Assembly (NCBI RefSeq): GCF_000745425.1
Contig: NZ_JQJH01000013.1
Span: forward strand, 59,996-123,995
Length of the DNA stretch: 64,000 nt
Origin: Beijerinckia mobilis
GTDB lineage: Bacteria > Pseudomonadota > Alphaproteobacteria > Rhizobiales > Beijerinckiaceae
Direction of reading: 5' to 3'
The position numbers were made by a program, and so were the translations under genes. Numbering within the stretch: the stretch's first letter is position 1; the number at the start of each line of letters is the position of its first letter. The notes below the pieces were generated by a model. It saw only the letters and a program-made list of their open reading frames with translations. It searched no databases and was not told the origin of the DNA. Of the stretch, positions 1-11,088 are shown one piece after another.

Positions 1-3000
1 AAGCGGTCTCCATGGTGCTCGCAAAGGTCTCCATCGTGTCGACGAAAGCGCTGCGCTTCGCATCGAGGCTTTCGATCAGCTTTTCGAGGGCCACCTTTCG
101 GCCGGCAATCATTTCTTCCAGCGTTTCCTGGGACTGCACGAAGGCGGTCGCGGTCGCGGCCAGTGCATTATGCTGTTCTGCGAGTTTCGATGTCAGTGCA
201 TCGGCTTCCCCGAGCGTCGCGCTCGTGGAGGTCTTCAATGCGGAGACTTCGCGGGTGACGCTCGTCAGCAGGGTGCCGAATTCCTGCAGACGTTCGCCGA
301 GCGAGCGTTCCACCGCACCGAAATTGCCATGCGCCGTTGCGCTGATCTCGCGCAGAACGCGGCTGCTTTCCGTCAATCTCTCGAGAAGATTGGTCATGTC
401 GCCGCGCATCTGCCGATCCGTCTCGGTGAGGAGAGTGACCGATGTATTCATTCCCTCCGCCATATCATCGCGGAGTTTCGTTGCATAATCATCGATCGTC
501 ACACGCAATTGCGTGGAGGCATCTTCCAGAGTTTTGGCGAATTCGGCCTGTTTACCGGCAAAATAGTCGCCCAGCACGGATTCCTGTCCGGCAAGCACTG
601 CATTGAGACGGTCGCCGAAGCCGGTCAAATCCCGGGTGATTGATTCTCCGCGCGTCGTCATCAAGCCAACGAGGTCGCCTGACTTCTTGTCGAAGACCTC
701 GGCAAGGTCGTTTGTGCAGAGTTTGACGACTTCCCGCAGATCCTGGCTGCGGGCCTTGAAGATCGACTCGAACTCGCCGAGGCGGCTGGCGAGCGTCATG
801 CCGATTTCATTGACGCGTCCGGCAAGGACCTGGCCGATCTCCCCGGTGCGGCCGGCGAGCGTCGTATCGAGATCCTCAATGGCCTGCGACACGGTCTCCT
901 TGATTTCGAGTGCCCGTCCTTCGAGAATTTTATCAAGCTGCCCATTTTCTCCATTGAGCAGCGCATTGAACGCCTCGACATGAGCATTGATAGCGTGCTC
1001 GAGTGTCGTGGTCTGTGTCTTCAATGTTTCGGAGACCGCCTCGCCGCTGCGGCCAAGGGTCGTGCCCGCTTCGGTGACGGCATTGTGGACGGTTTGCGCA
1101 TGGCCTTCGAGCACCTGCCGGAGCGTGTTCGTTTCCCCCTCGAGCACGTGGCTGAGTGCTTCGACCTGGGACCCGATCGCTTGTTCGACCGTGGCCGCAT
1201 GGCTTCTGATCGTTTCCGTGATCGACTGGCCATTGACGTCGAAAGTGGTACCAGCTTCGGCAACAGCGGAGCGGACGGCTTGCGCATGGTCCTCGAGGAG
1301 GTGCCGTAGCGCGTTCGTCTCTCCCCCGAGTACCTGGTTGAGCGCTTCGACCTGGGTGCCGATCGCCTGTTCGACGGTGGCCGTATGCGCCTTGATCGTA
1401 TCTGTGATCGACTGGCCATTGGCGTCGAAAGTGGTACCAGCTTCGGCAACGGTGGCGCGGACAGTTTGCGCGTGGCCCTCGAGGAGGTGCCTGAGCGTGT
1501 TCGTTTCTCCCCCGAGTACCTGGTTGAGTGCCTCAACCTGGGTGCCGATCGCCTGTTCGACGGTGGCCGTATGCGCCTTGATCGTATCTGTGATCGACTG
1601 GCCATTGGCGTCGAGCGCGGTACCTGCCTCGGCAACGGCTGTGCGGACAGCTTGCGCGTGGCCTTCGAGCAGATGTCTGAGTTGACCGGTCTCTCCGTCC
1701 AGAGCTGCGTTGAAGGCGGCGACATGCTCGCCGATAGCCTGTTGAAGAGCCTCCGTCTGGGCCTTCACCGTATCCGCCAGGCTATGTCCGCTTGCGTCGA
1801 GTGCCGTATTTGCATCGGTGACGACGTTACGGATCGTGTCTGCGTGATCCTCGAAAATCTGCCGCAAATGACCGGTTTCCCCATCGAGGGTCGCGTTGAG
1901 CGTGCCGACATGGGTGCTGATGACTTCCTCGAAGGAGGCGGCATGTGTGCTGAGCGTTTCCGCCACGTCGCGTCCGCTGATATTGATCCGTTCCGAGAGA
2001 GTACCGAGCCGGTTCAGGATATCGTCTTCGAAATGATGGACATGAGTGTCCAGCCGCGCGGCAATTTCCTCGGCGCGGTGCCCGAAGGTTGCGTCGATCG
2101 CAGCGGTCTTCGTTTCCAGCAAATCCGTTAGAGCCGCCGTCTGCGAGGTGAGGCTCGTATTCACCGCTTGGGCCTTCGTGTCAAGCGCTTGCAGGGCGCC
2201 ATGACCGCCTTCCTGCAAAATCCTGGCAATGTCGCCGGCCTGGCTCGATAGCGCTTCGGTGAGGGTTTGCGCTCGTTCTTCGAGCATTTGCCCGATGTCG
2301 GCAATCACACTCCCCAGCGCTTGCTTGATCTCCTTAGTCTTTGTGCCGGATTGGGTTTCGAAAAGCTGCAACTGGGTCGCCATCGTTTCCGCAGCATCTT
2401 TCGTATGCGAGGCGAGCCTGTCGTTCAGGCCGCCACCTTGAACGGTGAGCGTCGTCTCGATGGCATTGAGGCGGTCGGCTAATGTTGCGGTAAAGCGTTC
2501 GGCCTGTTCGCTGACCCTGGCGGCAACCGAGCCGCCATGATCGACGACGCTGGTTTCGAAGGCGGCAAGCCGCTCCGAAAGCGTTTCGTTGATCCTGCCG
2601 CCATGCATTGCGATCGCATTGACGGTTTCGGTCGCGGTTTCCGTGAATTCGTCCCGCAGCAGGCCCGCGTGATGAGAGAAGGCCGCAATCGTATCCTGAG
2701 CCGCCGTCTCGAAATAGGTCTGTAGGGCTTGTGTCTGGTCTGCGAGGACGGTGGCTGCGTCCTGTGCCGTGGCCAAAAGGTGATTGCTCATGCTGTCTGA
2801 ATGCGTCTGAAGCGCGCTGAACGTATCGCTCAACATGGCGGTCAGATGATCATGTAGCGCCTGAGTCTGCTGTTCGAAATTGCCGAGGCTCTGCTGCGTA
2901 TTTGTGTCGAAATGGTCGGTGAGCTGACGTGTATGCTGTTCCATCCCAGCGAAAGTTTCCGCGAGCGAAGCGGCAAGACGCGCCTGCAGCGTGTCGCTGT

Positions 3001-5455
3001 AGCTCTGCAGCGTGGCGAGGGTCTCGCGGCTGCCACCTTGCAGCTTCTCGTTCAGCTGGTTCGTATGCTCGGCGAGAGCGCTCACCGTCTCGTCCAATGA
3101 CGTGGACAATGTCCCATGCAATGCAGCCGCGTGAACCTCGAGCCCTTCGAGCGCTTTCGTCATATGCTCCGAGCTTACGGTCAGACGTTCGTTGATCTGA
3201 TCGGATTGCTGCGTCAGCGCCGTGAGCGCCGTTCCCAGGCGTTCATTCAGAGTTTCCGTCTGGCTGGAAAAGGCGGAGACAGCCGTCTGCGCGGCCGTCT
3301 CAAGATGTTCGCCCATGAGCGTTGAATGCTCATTGATAGCGGAGACAGTCGACTCGAGCGTCGTGGCCAGTTGCTGCCGTTGGGTTTCACCCTGCTCGGT
3401 GAGGAGATGGACTGTTTCCTGCGCCGTGGTGAGCAGACGTTCGTGGAGACCTTCCGTCTGGCTGGTGAGTGTGCTCAGCGTTTCATCCAGCGTCGAAGCC
3501 ATTTTGGAACGCAAAGCTTCCGTCTGATCCGAAAGCGCGTTCAAGGTTTCTTCCGCAGTGGTTTCGATGCGATGAGCCAGATGGGCGCCATGGTTCTCGA
3601 CGGCACTGAAAGTCGTGCCGAACATCGATGACAGATGATCGTTCAATGTTGCCGCATGCAGGCCGATCGATTGGAGCATCTCATGGGCGGATACATTCAT
3701 ATGCTCACGCAATTGCTCAGAATGACCCATCAAGGCATCGAGATTTTCGCTGATCGTCGTGGAAATATGTTGCTGCAGCGCGTCGGTGTGGCTTGAAAGC
3801 GCCGTGGCGGTTTCCTGCGTCGTCGTCGCAAAGCGCAGGTGCAATTCATTGCCATCCTGCTCGAATTGCTCATGCAGCCGGGTGTAGTTTTCGTCGAAGA
3901 GAGTCACCAGCCGTTGCGTCGCGACCTCGAAAGAATCGTGGGCGGTTGTGGTCCGCTCGGTGATGACATCGGCGATGCGATTGCTGATCTCGTTGAGATT
4001 GGCGTGCAGGGTTTCGCCCTGGACGCTGACGACTTCATTCAAGCGGTCGCCGGTCTCCGCGAGCCGAGCCGACAAGGTGTTGCCGCGTTCGGCGATATTT
4101 TCGGTGATCTGCGTCGCTGTTGCGTCGAGCCGCGTCGCGAGCTCGGTTCCGCGCATACCGAGATCTTGGGCGAAGGTTTCGCCGATCGCCTTGAAGCGTG
4201 TGTCAAGGTCCGCAAGTTGCACGGCGATATTCTGGGAAACGGCGTCACTCGAAGTCGCAATCTGCTGGGTGGCTTCCCGGCCGGCTTGAGCCAACCGTTC
4301 GAGAAGTTCGCCGCCGCGTTCCGATAATTGCGTGACGAGTGTTTCTCCAGCCCCACCAAGCGCCGATTTAATTTCCTCACCCTTGCCGCTGAGGGCCACA
4401 GTGACGCGATTGGCGGCTTCCGCTGCGCTTTCGGCAAACCGGGCCGAAGCGCTTTCGATATCCTGCGCGAGGGTCTCCTGGGCGCTGGCGAGACTTTTGT
4501 GAACGCGATCGGCATTGGTCATGACCGCTTCGCGCTCATGCGCCAGTTCATCGATGAGGGCGCGAATGCGGCGTTCGTTATCGGAATAGGAGCGTTCGAG
4601 ATTGGAAACTTCGGACCGCACGAGGGTTTCGAGCTCGCCGGCGCGCGCAAGGGCCCGTTCGATCCCATCTCCCATGGAGGCGATCTCGCGGCGGATTGTT
4701 TGCGACAATGTCACCATCTGTTCGGTGGCGACGATCTCCGGCTCCGCGAGGCGCAGCGCCACATCCGTCATCGAGCGCGTCGTCAGGCGCATTTCCTGAC
4801 TGCGGCGGGTCATTGTCGCGGCGACGAAGAAGAATACGACAGGCGCCACCGCGGCGAGAAGAAACAAGGCTGCCTGTGGCAGAAGATTCGCCGAAGGGAT
4901 TTCCAGAAGGGCTTCACGATTGAGGAGAATATAGGCTGCGACCAAGCCGATCCAGATCAGGGAAGCGAGCGTCGCCAGAATCGTCGGTAACCGGCTGGAC
5001 TGCACGTGGAGCGCGCGCAAAACTTCTCCCGCGCCATGGCGGTCGTCATTGGCGGGCAGACTGGCCGGAGTGATTTTCGTCGGGCGTTCGGCGGCGGGAG
5101 CCGCGGGTCTTGGCGTCGGTGCCTTCAAGTCAAAGCCTTTTTCTGATGCCTTGTCTGTGCCCCTGTCCGTCGGCCTCGATTCGGCCGATCGGCTCGATGC
5201 GTTCTTGCCGCCTGGGGCATGGGCTGAAAGCGGGGCTTCCGGGGCAAGGCGAGACGAGGATTCGAGGTCGGAGGACCAATCGACCTTACGTGTTTTCTTC
5301 GTACCGGAATTTTCGGCGCTTTTCGTTTCCGCCCTGGTGAGCTCCGAGCGGAAATCCTTGTCGGCGTTGAGATCCCCATGGGCGAGATTCAACGCTTCTT
5401 CGATCGCCAGCAGGGCTGCCGCCGCCGGATCTTGAGCCTTGTTGGAACTGGCCAT
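1..5455 (-). CDS. gpr: Giant polar-growth-ring coiled-coil membrane protein, GPR/RgsE-like (3' end outside window)
   Basis: The frame is open from the ATG at 5455 to the left edge, giving 1818 codons without the C-terminus. A GAGG seven bases before the ATG supports the start. Residues 1-150 are charged and Ala/Pro-rich; two hydrophobic helices follow at about 157-178 and 194-214; the rest is long helical sequence rich in Ala, Glu, Gln and Thr of apolipoprotein A1/A4/E type, including near-identical 62-residue units. This matches GPR of Agrobacterium (about 2,100 residues) and RgsE of Sinorhizobium, inner-membrane proteins that form a ring at the growing pole and are needed for unipolar growth and rod shape. 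The Hpt-like and ferredoxin genes nearby agree with rhizobial gene order as I recall it. Family assignment is from architecture and context rather than alignment. A generic kinesin-like or septation-regulator label would describe the same protein. Confidence 0.75.
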   Translation of the reverse strand, partial: MASSNKAQDPAAAALLAIEEALNLAHGDLNADKDFRSELTRAETKSAENSGTKKTRKVDWSSDLESSSRLAPEAPLSAHAPGGKNASSRSAESRPTDRGTDKASEKGFDLKAPTPRPAAPAAERPTKITPASLPANDDRHGAGEVLRALHVQSSRLPTILATLASLIWIGLVAAYILLNREALLEIPSANLLPQAALFLLAAVAPVVFFFVAATMTRRSQEMRLTTRSMTDVALRLAEPEIVATEQMVTLSQTIRREIASMGDGIERALARAGELETLVRSEVSNLERSYSDNERRIRALIDELAHEREAVMTNADRVHKSLASAQETLAQDIESASARFAESAAEAANRVTVALSGKGEEIKSALGGAGETLVTQLSERGGELLERLAQAGREATQQIATSSDAVSQNIAVQLADLDTRFKAIGETFAQDLGMRGTELATRLDATATQITENIAERGNTLSARLAETGDRLNEVVSVQGETLHANLNEISNRIADVITERTTTAHDSFEVATQRLVTLFDENYTRLHEQFEQDGNELHLRFATTTQETATALSSHTDALQQHISTTISENLDALMGHSEQLREHMNVSAHEMLQSIGLHAATLNDHLSSMFGTTFSAVENHGAHLAHRIETTAEETLNALSDQTEALRSKMASTLDETLSTLTSQTEGLHERLLTTAQETVHLLTEQGETQRQQLATTLESTVSAINEHSTLMGEHLETAAQTAVSAFSSQTETLNERLGTALTALTQQSDQINERLTVSSEHMTKALEGLEVHAAALHGTLSTSLDETVSALAEHTNQLNEKLQGGSRETLATLQSYSDTLQARLAASLAETFAGMEQHTRQLTDHFDTNTQQSLGNFEQQTQALHDHLTAMLSDTFSALQTHSDSMSNHLLATAQDAATVLADQTQALQTYFETAAQDTIAAFSHHAGLLRDEFTETATETVNAIAMHGGRINETLSERLAAFETSVVDHGGSVAARVSEQAERFTATLADRLNAIETTLTVQGGGLNDRLASHTKDAAETMATQLQLFETQSGTKTKEIKQALGSVIADIGQMLEERAQTLTEALSSQAGDIARILQEGGHGALQALDTKAQAVNTSLTSQTAALTDLLETKTAAIDATFGHRAEEIAARLDTHVHHFEDDILNRLGTLSERINISGRDVAETLSTHAASFEEVISTHVGTLNATLDGETGHLRQIFEDHADTIRNVVTDANTALDASGHSLADTVKAQTEALQQAIGEHVAAFNAALDGETGQLRHLLEGHAQAVRTAVAEAGTALDANGQSITDTIKAHTATVEQAIGTQVEALNQVLGGETNTLRHLLEGHAQTVRATVAEAGTTFDANGQSITDTIKAHTATVEQAIGTQVEALNQVLGGETNALRHLLEDHAQAVRSAVAEAGTTFDVNGQSITETIRSHAATVEQAIGSQVEALSHVLEGETNTLRQVLEGHAQTVHNAVTEAGTTLGRSGEAVSETLKTQTTTLEHAINAHVEAFNALLNGENGQLDKILEGRALEIKETVSQAIEDLDTTLAGRTGEIGQVLAGRVNEIGMTLASRLGEFESIFKARSQDLREVVKLCTNDLAEVFDKKSGDLVGLMTTRGESITRDLTGFGDRLNAVLAGQESVLGDYFAGKQAEFAKTLEDASTQLRVTIDDYATKLRDDMAEGMNTSVTLLTETDRQMRGDMTNLLERLTESSRVLREISATAHGNFGAVERSLGERLQEFGTLLTSVTREVSALKTSTSATLGEADALTSKLAEQHNALAATATAFVQSQETLEEMIAGRKVALEKLIESLDAKRSAFVDTMETFASTMETA
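1151..1708 (-). repeat. Three near-identical 186-bp (62-codon) tandem units inside the GPR-like gene
   Basis: The same DNA recurs with a spacing of exactly 186 bp: a block starting ATCGACTGGC lies at 1221, 1407 and 1593, and a block around GTTGAGYGC lies at 1151, 1337 and 1523. On the coding strand each unit reads VAEAGTTFDANGQSITD and continues through VEQAIGTQVEALNQVL. Units two and three are the most alike, which suggests recent duplication or gene conversion. Flanking protein has the same periodicity but much less DNA identity. Confidence 0.9.
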
Positions 5456-6934
5456 GGATTTGCCTCTTCGATCAAAATGCGCCGGTTCTGCCGACGAAAT
5501 CTTAAGCTTATTCAAGATCGGCATCCCCTCGCTAGGACGGATGTCGATGCATTCGCGAAACAGGAGCATTCAAGCTCAGGTGTTTTGCATCACCCTTGAA
5601 AGCCTTCGAAATCCAGCTCCACTCCCCGGACCGTTCGACTGTCTGCGAACGTCTCCCGTCGAGAAATGAAGTATTTTCAACGACTTTCAACGATGGTGCA
5701 AGCAATCTACCGGGACCAGGCTCTGTCGATTGTTTCTCGAAACATAAGATCATGCCCTTCACGATGGACAAGAGAGCGCGACTTTCCGGCAGGATTGCCT
5801 TTGGCCTTTGACCCTATCATGCAATGAGATTTCGGCGTTTTCACGCTGGATGTCTCGGTTGCTTGACGTCAGTCGCCGAACCTCGACCAGGCCAGTATGC
5901 ACTGTAAGCTTGCCTCAACCTTGCAATGATCCCGAGCAATATTAACTGAAACCGTTTCGACGGGACGTTTCGGTCACGTTTCGTTTTGCCTCTCCCTCGG
6001 CAAGGGATCCAAAAGCTTGAGTGCCTTCCAGTGTCATCCTAGTCTTGCATGGGTTTCACGCAATGACGTCGGAGCGACGTTTTTGGGAACCGGAATTCGT
6101 CACCTCAAGCATTTCGCATTGCCCACGTGCAATACCGTTAATGATTTCCTACTTTACAATCACTCGGGCGTGAATAAAACCGCAGCCCGTTCGTTTATGG
6201 AAACGTCGTTAACAGACCTGTAACCTTAATAGAATCAAATAGAATTAAGTTTAAAGCAATTTTGGAAGGCGTTGGATTGGTGCCGCCTTTTTTACCGGAA
6301 TTGCTCAGTTCGATCCATGTGGTCGATTCCGGCTTGGGCTGGACAGTAGTTTAATCATAGCACACCGGCCAGTGATTGCGGAATCTCGCCGCCGCCTCGC
6401 TTAAATTCAGCAAATATTTAGGGCCGTTCGGCGACGATGGCTTCATCGACCCCGTGATTCTGCATGATGATCATTGCAGATGATGCGATGCTGCGCCGGT
6501 CGGTCCGGTATTCTTGTGTCTTAAGGTACAGATAAATAAAGAGATTATTCTTGCAGCAGGTGGTAGCGGCGGAACTGACGACCCATATGTTCCAATGAAT
6601 GGAGCAGGAATGATCAGGCGTTCTGCCGTATCCAGGAGCGCCGACCGGCCCTGTTCGGCTTGCTGAGAAAAGCTAAAGTTTTTTCAAGGCTGTAACGAAA
6701 TGTGTTCCGATGATTATCGGGCCCGCCTCGATAATATGAGACAATGGTTTCGCCGATGAAAGGATGCCGGCGGCGGCGAGGGCCGGAAGGACGGTCTCGA
6801 AAGGGCGGCCCATAGCAATTGGGCCAGGTCATAGCGCCGGATGGTTAGAGCAAGTCATTGGACGCCGCTGATGAGCGATGGACGGGTCGCATCCAGAGGG
6901 TGGAACGGCGGTGCGTAAGATGGGAGTTTTAACG
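5456..6934. other. 1.5-kb stretch without a recognisable gene
   Basis: This lies between the divergent GPR-like and Hpt-like genes. Short open frames on both strands resemble no family known to me and lack convincing ribosome binding sites. The segment 6120-6290 is clearly AT-richer than its surroundings and could hold promoters. No tRNA-like or strong terminator-like structure was seen. Confidence 0.5.
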
Positions 6935-7354
6935 ATGGTTTTAAGTGCCAGAGCTTTATCGTTTTCCGAACCGGCCGTTCAGGCCGATCAGCGGCAGCCG
7001 CTTCTCGATCTTGCCCATCTTGCTCGTCAGACGATGGGTAATGAAACCCGCGATCGGGAAATGCTGCTGTTGTTTCGCCGTCAGGCCCGACAGATCCTGC
7101 GTCAGATGGATGCTCATAAGGAGCAAACCGATCTTTCCTTGAAGTCTATGATGTCTGCCTTGAAAGGGGCCGCCAATGTTATCGGTGCACGGGCGCTGGC
7201 TTCGCGTATCGGGCATTTCGAGCAAGCAAGCGAACGAAATGGCCATAATGATCTGAACGATCAGCCAGATGCTGCAGCAGAGCTCAAAGAAACCTTGCAC
7301 GCGACAATTGAGGCGATCGATCAAATTTTTGATGAATCGTCAGTCCGTTCCTAA
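6935..7354 (+). CDS. Hpt-domain-like protein lacking the phospho-acceptor histidine
   Basis: A 139-residue cytoplasmic protein with the layout of a histidine-phosphotransfer four-helix bundle. The Hpt signature (H-x-x-K-G-A/S-A followed by G-A/L) aligns with SALKGAANVIGA at about residues 74-85, with serine where the phosphorylated histidine should be. It therefore probably does not pass phosphate and may act as a binding or scaffold protein. The ATG at 6935 is chosen because GGGAG lies eight bases upstream; in-frame starts at 6878 and 6920 have poorer sites. It sits on the far side of a gene-free stretch from the GPR-like gene and upstream of a ferredoxin, as in rhizobia. Fold assignment rests on this motif and length only. 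Confidence 0.65.
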   Translation: MVLSARALSFSEPAVQADQRQPLLDLAHLARQTMGNETRDREMLLLFRRQARQILRQMDAHKEQTDLSLKSMMSALKGAANVIGARALASRIGHFEQASERNGHNDLNDQPDAAAELKETLHATIEAIDQIFDESSVRS

Positions 7355-8139
7355 AATTTGATGGGAGGGAGACGACGGTAAAAATAGCAAGGCCAGCGGT
7401 GCTTCGCGTGGGACTATGCTTTTCCCTCATCCGTATTGACGCGTAGCTTTCCTGTAATGCCATATTGCCTTTTCGCCGCGCGAGGCTGGGTGGCAAATAT
7501 CGGCCGCCCAAATTTGAACAGGTGACCTTTCAGCCGCATCCGCGCCCAATCGCCTCGAAAAACAATATTTTCTTTGTTCTTGAGCATTGTCAGGGCATGC
7601 GCCTCGAATTGGTGAGGCGCGACCGCATCTTAGCCACCATAGCTGGCTATTGGACCTCTTTGATCTCCTCCTGCCGATGAGACGCGAAGGGCCAGGGATG
7701 AAGCGGGGAACCCTCCTGTTCAGAGAACCAAAAATTCCCTATCCTTCCCCAGACGAATTCATTAAATCCTCATCGATGGAATGGTAAAGCTCGGGGGCAT
7801 TTTCCCTGCTGATCCGAACGCCCGGAGATTTGGCTGCCGATCTTTGTCCTCACTCTGGCGCTTCTCATCGAGATCGCTCTTTGGTTCGAGGTGAATCGGC
7901 GGTTCGTTCGCATTTTCGGTTTTTCGAGGTGGAAGATGCCAGAATGTCGGTATCTGGGTGGAGGCTGGTCTCAGCGGGTGCACTCCCGGCCCGTAAACTG
8001 AAACGCTGCGCGGGGCAAAACCGGTGGCAAAGGCATGCTGATTGAAGCGACCCTCTATCGTCGTTGAAATTTCGAAAAGACACCAAACGACAAGCCAAGG
8101 TTTGATGTCTTCTCTGGTCAGAGAAAGCGCATTTCCTAA
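7355..8139. other. 785-bp stretch without a recognisable gene
   Basis: This lies between the Hpt-like gene and the ferredoxin gene. A long open frame on the opposite strand (7762-8454) runs across the ferredoxin gene and is treated as a shadow. I see no RNA gene, repeat copy or strong hairpin here; the ferredoxin promoter should lie in its last part. Confidence 0.45.
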
Positions 8140-8460
8140 ATGGTCAAGATCACCTTTATTGATTCCCATGGCGAGCATCGGACGGTTGAGGCCGAAGAGG
8201 GGACAACCGTCATGGAAAACGCCATTCGTAACGGCATTCCGGAGATTGTCGCGGAATGCGGCGGCGGATGCGCCTGCGCGACCTGCCATGTCTATGTCGA
8301 TGAGGCTTTTCTCGAAAAAACCGGCAAGCCTTCCGAGAAGGAAGAAGACATGCTGGATTTCGCCTATAAAGTGCAGCCCAATTCCCGTCTCTCCTGCCAG
8401 ATCAAGGTTCGGCCAGAACTTGACGGCCTGATCGTGACGACACCTGAAAGGCAAGGCTAG
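8140..8460 (+). CDS. [2Fe-2S] ferredoxin, adrenodoxin/putidaredoxin type
   Basis: A 106-residue electron carrier. The cluster ligands follow the adrenodoxin pattern C-x5-C-x2-C plus a distant cysteine: Cys40, Cys46, Cys49 (within [11 protein letters not shown]) and Cys86 (LSCQIKV); Cys44 is an extra cysteine. Proteins of this class receive electrons from an NAD(P)H-dependent reductase and pass them to oxygenases, Fe-S assembly or other enzymes. A ferredoxin-NADP reductase gene begins 331 bp downstream on the same strand and is the obvious candidate partner, although a repeat element separates the two. Rhizobia usually carry one such ferredoxin close to the GPR gene. The electron acceptor cannot be told from sequence. 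Confidence 0.93.
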   Translation: MVKITFIDSHGEHRTVEAEEGTTVMENAIRNGIPEIVAECGGGCACATCHVYVDEAFLEKTGKPSEKEEDMLDFAYKVQPNSRLSCQIKVRPELDGLIVTTPERQG

Positions 8461-8560
8461 AGCGTTTCTGATATATCCGAAACGCTCCGCTCAAAAAACT
8501 AGAGTATTCTCAAAGCTATGGAATCGCGAGGCGATTCAAGATCGTTTGAGAATGCTCTAG
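8461..8560 (+). repeat. Two-hairpin dispersed repeat, copy 1
   Basis: Full copy starting at the ferredoxin stop codon. The first hairpin is AGCGTTTCTGATATATCC followed by the complementary GAAACGCT. The second is a stem of TAGAGTATTCTC against GAGAATGCTCTA around a GAATCGCGAGGCGATTC core. It may serve as the ferredoxin transcript end. The remaining 8561-8791 up to the next gene holds nothing recognisable. Confidence 0.85.
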
Positions 8561-8779
8561 AAAAGCAACGGCCGTGTCCCGCGATTTTCACTTTACCGGG
8601 CGTTTATAAAACGAAATTGCTCGGTCGGTTGCTGATGGCGCGGTACAGGAAGCTGCCATCGTTGCACAACGTTTCTTTCATGGCGTGCTGTCCTTGACGC
8701 GATAAGGTCTTGCTGTGCCGCCGCGGGATCCGGCTGTCTGATCGAAAGCGGGTTTGGCTCAACGTCAAGCCATCGGTGA

Positions 8780-9826
<1,047 letters not shown>

Positions 9827-9885
9827 CACAATCGATCCTGCACTCCGCCTTCGTTTTCCCGTCTCGTCAGAAGTGAATGCGCAGC

Positions 9886-10389
9886 ATGACACTTATCGCG
9901 CTCTATACAGGCTCGTTCGATCCTCTGACGCTTGGACATATGGATGTCATCGGCAATGCGGCTGTGCTGTGTGATGAGCTCGTTATCGCGCTTGGCGTCA
10001 ATCCGGCAAAGACACCTTTCTTCACGGCGCAGGAACGGATCGCCTTGATCGAGGCTGCTTGCCGTCCTTTGCTTGCGGTACATTCCTGCCGATTATCCGT
10101 GCGGACTTTCTCCGGCCTTGCGATCCATGCGGCACATGAGGCGGGGGCGAAGCTTCTCGTGCGCGGTTTGCGTGACTCGACCGATCTCGATTATGAAATG
10201 CAGATGGCATCGATGAATCGTGTCATGGCGCCGGACATACAGACCGTGTTTTTTCCCGCTGCCCCAGCCGTGCGCCATATTACCGCGACGCTGGTGCGTC
10301 AGGTTGCGACCATGGGCGGCGATGCCTCGCCCTTCGTGCCGCCGGAAGTCGCGGCGGCGCTTGTCCAGAAAACCAAATTATCTTCCTGA
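9886..10389 (+). CDS. coaD: Phosphopantetheine adenylyltransferase
   Basis: A 167-residue cytoplasmic enzyme that adenylates 4'-phosphopantetheine to dephospho-CoA, the penultimate step of CoA synthesis (EC 2.7.7.3). The nucleotidyltransferase signature [15 protein letters not shown] lies at the N-terminus, [14 protein letters not shown] is the substrate-binding segment, and ITATLVR replaces the usual ISSTxVR near the C-terminus. The start at 9886 places the signature where the family has it; an in-frame ATG at 9877 would add three residues. The ribosome binding site is weak in either case. It heads a same-strand run with two cyclophilin genes and queA-tgt, a common alphaproteobacterial order. 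Confidence 0.96.
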   Translation: MTLIALYTGSFDPLTLGHMDVIGNAAVLCDELVIALGVNPAKTPFFTAQERIALIEAACRPLLAVHSCRLSVRTFSGLAIHAAHEAGAKLLVRGLRDSTDLDYEMQMASMNRVMAPDIQTVFFPAAPAVRHITATLVRQVATMGGDASPFVPPEVAAALVQKTKLSS

Positions 10390-10418
10390 GCCTTGCATTA
10401 ATGAGGATGCTCGAAATT

Positions 10419-11024
10419 ATGTCTACATCCAGACTGTTTTCCCGGCGGATGCTTTGCACTCTCCTTGCGGGCTTCCTGCCATTCGCCGGTATGGCGATCG
10501 CCAATATGACGATTGAAGCCGCTCCGGTCCAGGCTGCTCCCGCTAATGATCCCCATCACACGGTCTATCTCGACACCAAGGATGGCCGCGTCACCATTCA
10601 GCTTCGCCCTGATCTCGCACCGAAAACTGTCGCGCAGATCGAGACGCTGACGCGGCGTGGTTTCTATGACGGTATCGTCTTTCATCGCGTGATCGATGGA
10701 TTCATGGCGCAGACCGGGGACCCCACCGGCACCGGCATGGGGAAATCGGATCTGCCGAATGTTCCCGCCGAATTCACCTCGACGCCGTTCCAGCGCGGGA
10801 CGGTCGGGATGGCGCGGTCGCAGGATCCCAATTCGGGCAATTCGCAATTCTTCATTATGTTCAAGGACGGTGATTTCCTGAACAATCAATATACGGTTGT
10901 CGGCCAGGTCGTGTCGGGCATGGATGTCGTCGACAAGATCAAGAAGGGATCTTCCGCCAATAATGGCACGGTCAGCAATCCCGATAAGATCATCCGGATG
11001 CGTATGGCCGATCAGGTGAAATGA
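10419..11024 (+). CDS. Peptidyl-prolyl cis-trans isomerase, cyclophilin type, exported
   Basis: A 201-residue cyclophilin that isomerises Xaa-Pro bonds, predicted periplasmic. The N-terminus has Arg residues and a hydrophobic stretch (MLCTLLAGFLPFAGMAIA), with a possible cleavage after VQAAPA. Cyclophilin hallmarks are FHRVIDGFMAQTGDPTGTG, GTVGMARSQDPNSGNSQFFI and the late segment YTVVGQVVSGMDVVDKI. The start at 10419 has GAGGA about eleven bases upstream; an ATG at 10401 is possible. A second, leaderless cyclophilin follows two genes later, so the pair probably serve periplasm and cytoplasm respectively. Confidence 0.93.
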   Translation: MSTSRLFSRRMLCTLLAGFLPFAGMAIANMTIEAAPVQAAPANDPHHTVYLDTKDGRVTIQLRPDLAPKTVAQIETLTRRGFYDGIVFHRVIDGFMAQTGDPTGTGMGKSDLPNVPAEFTSTPFQRGTVGMARSQDPNSGNSQFFIMFKDGDFLNNQYTVVGQVVSGMDVVDKIKKGSSANNGTVSNPDKIIRMRMADQVK

Positions 11025-11088
11025 CGGACACAATCAGAAGGGGAGGGCGGGCAGTGCTGCCCTCCGCAGAAAGCAGGTGGACAAGGCA

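Noticed and set aside
1151..1708. Regular repeats that could suggest a CRISPR array or VNTR
   Set aside because: The period is 186 bp, an exact multiple of three, and the units encode a regular helical repeat within a continuous frame; there are no spacers.
7762..8454. Minus-strand open frame (230 codons) across the ferredoxin gene
   Set aside because: Covers a certain ferredoxin on the other strand; no domain of its own.
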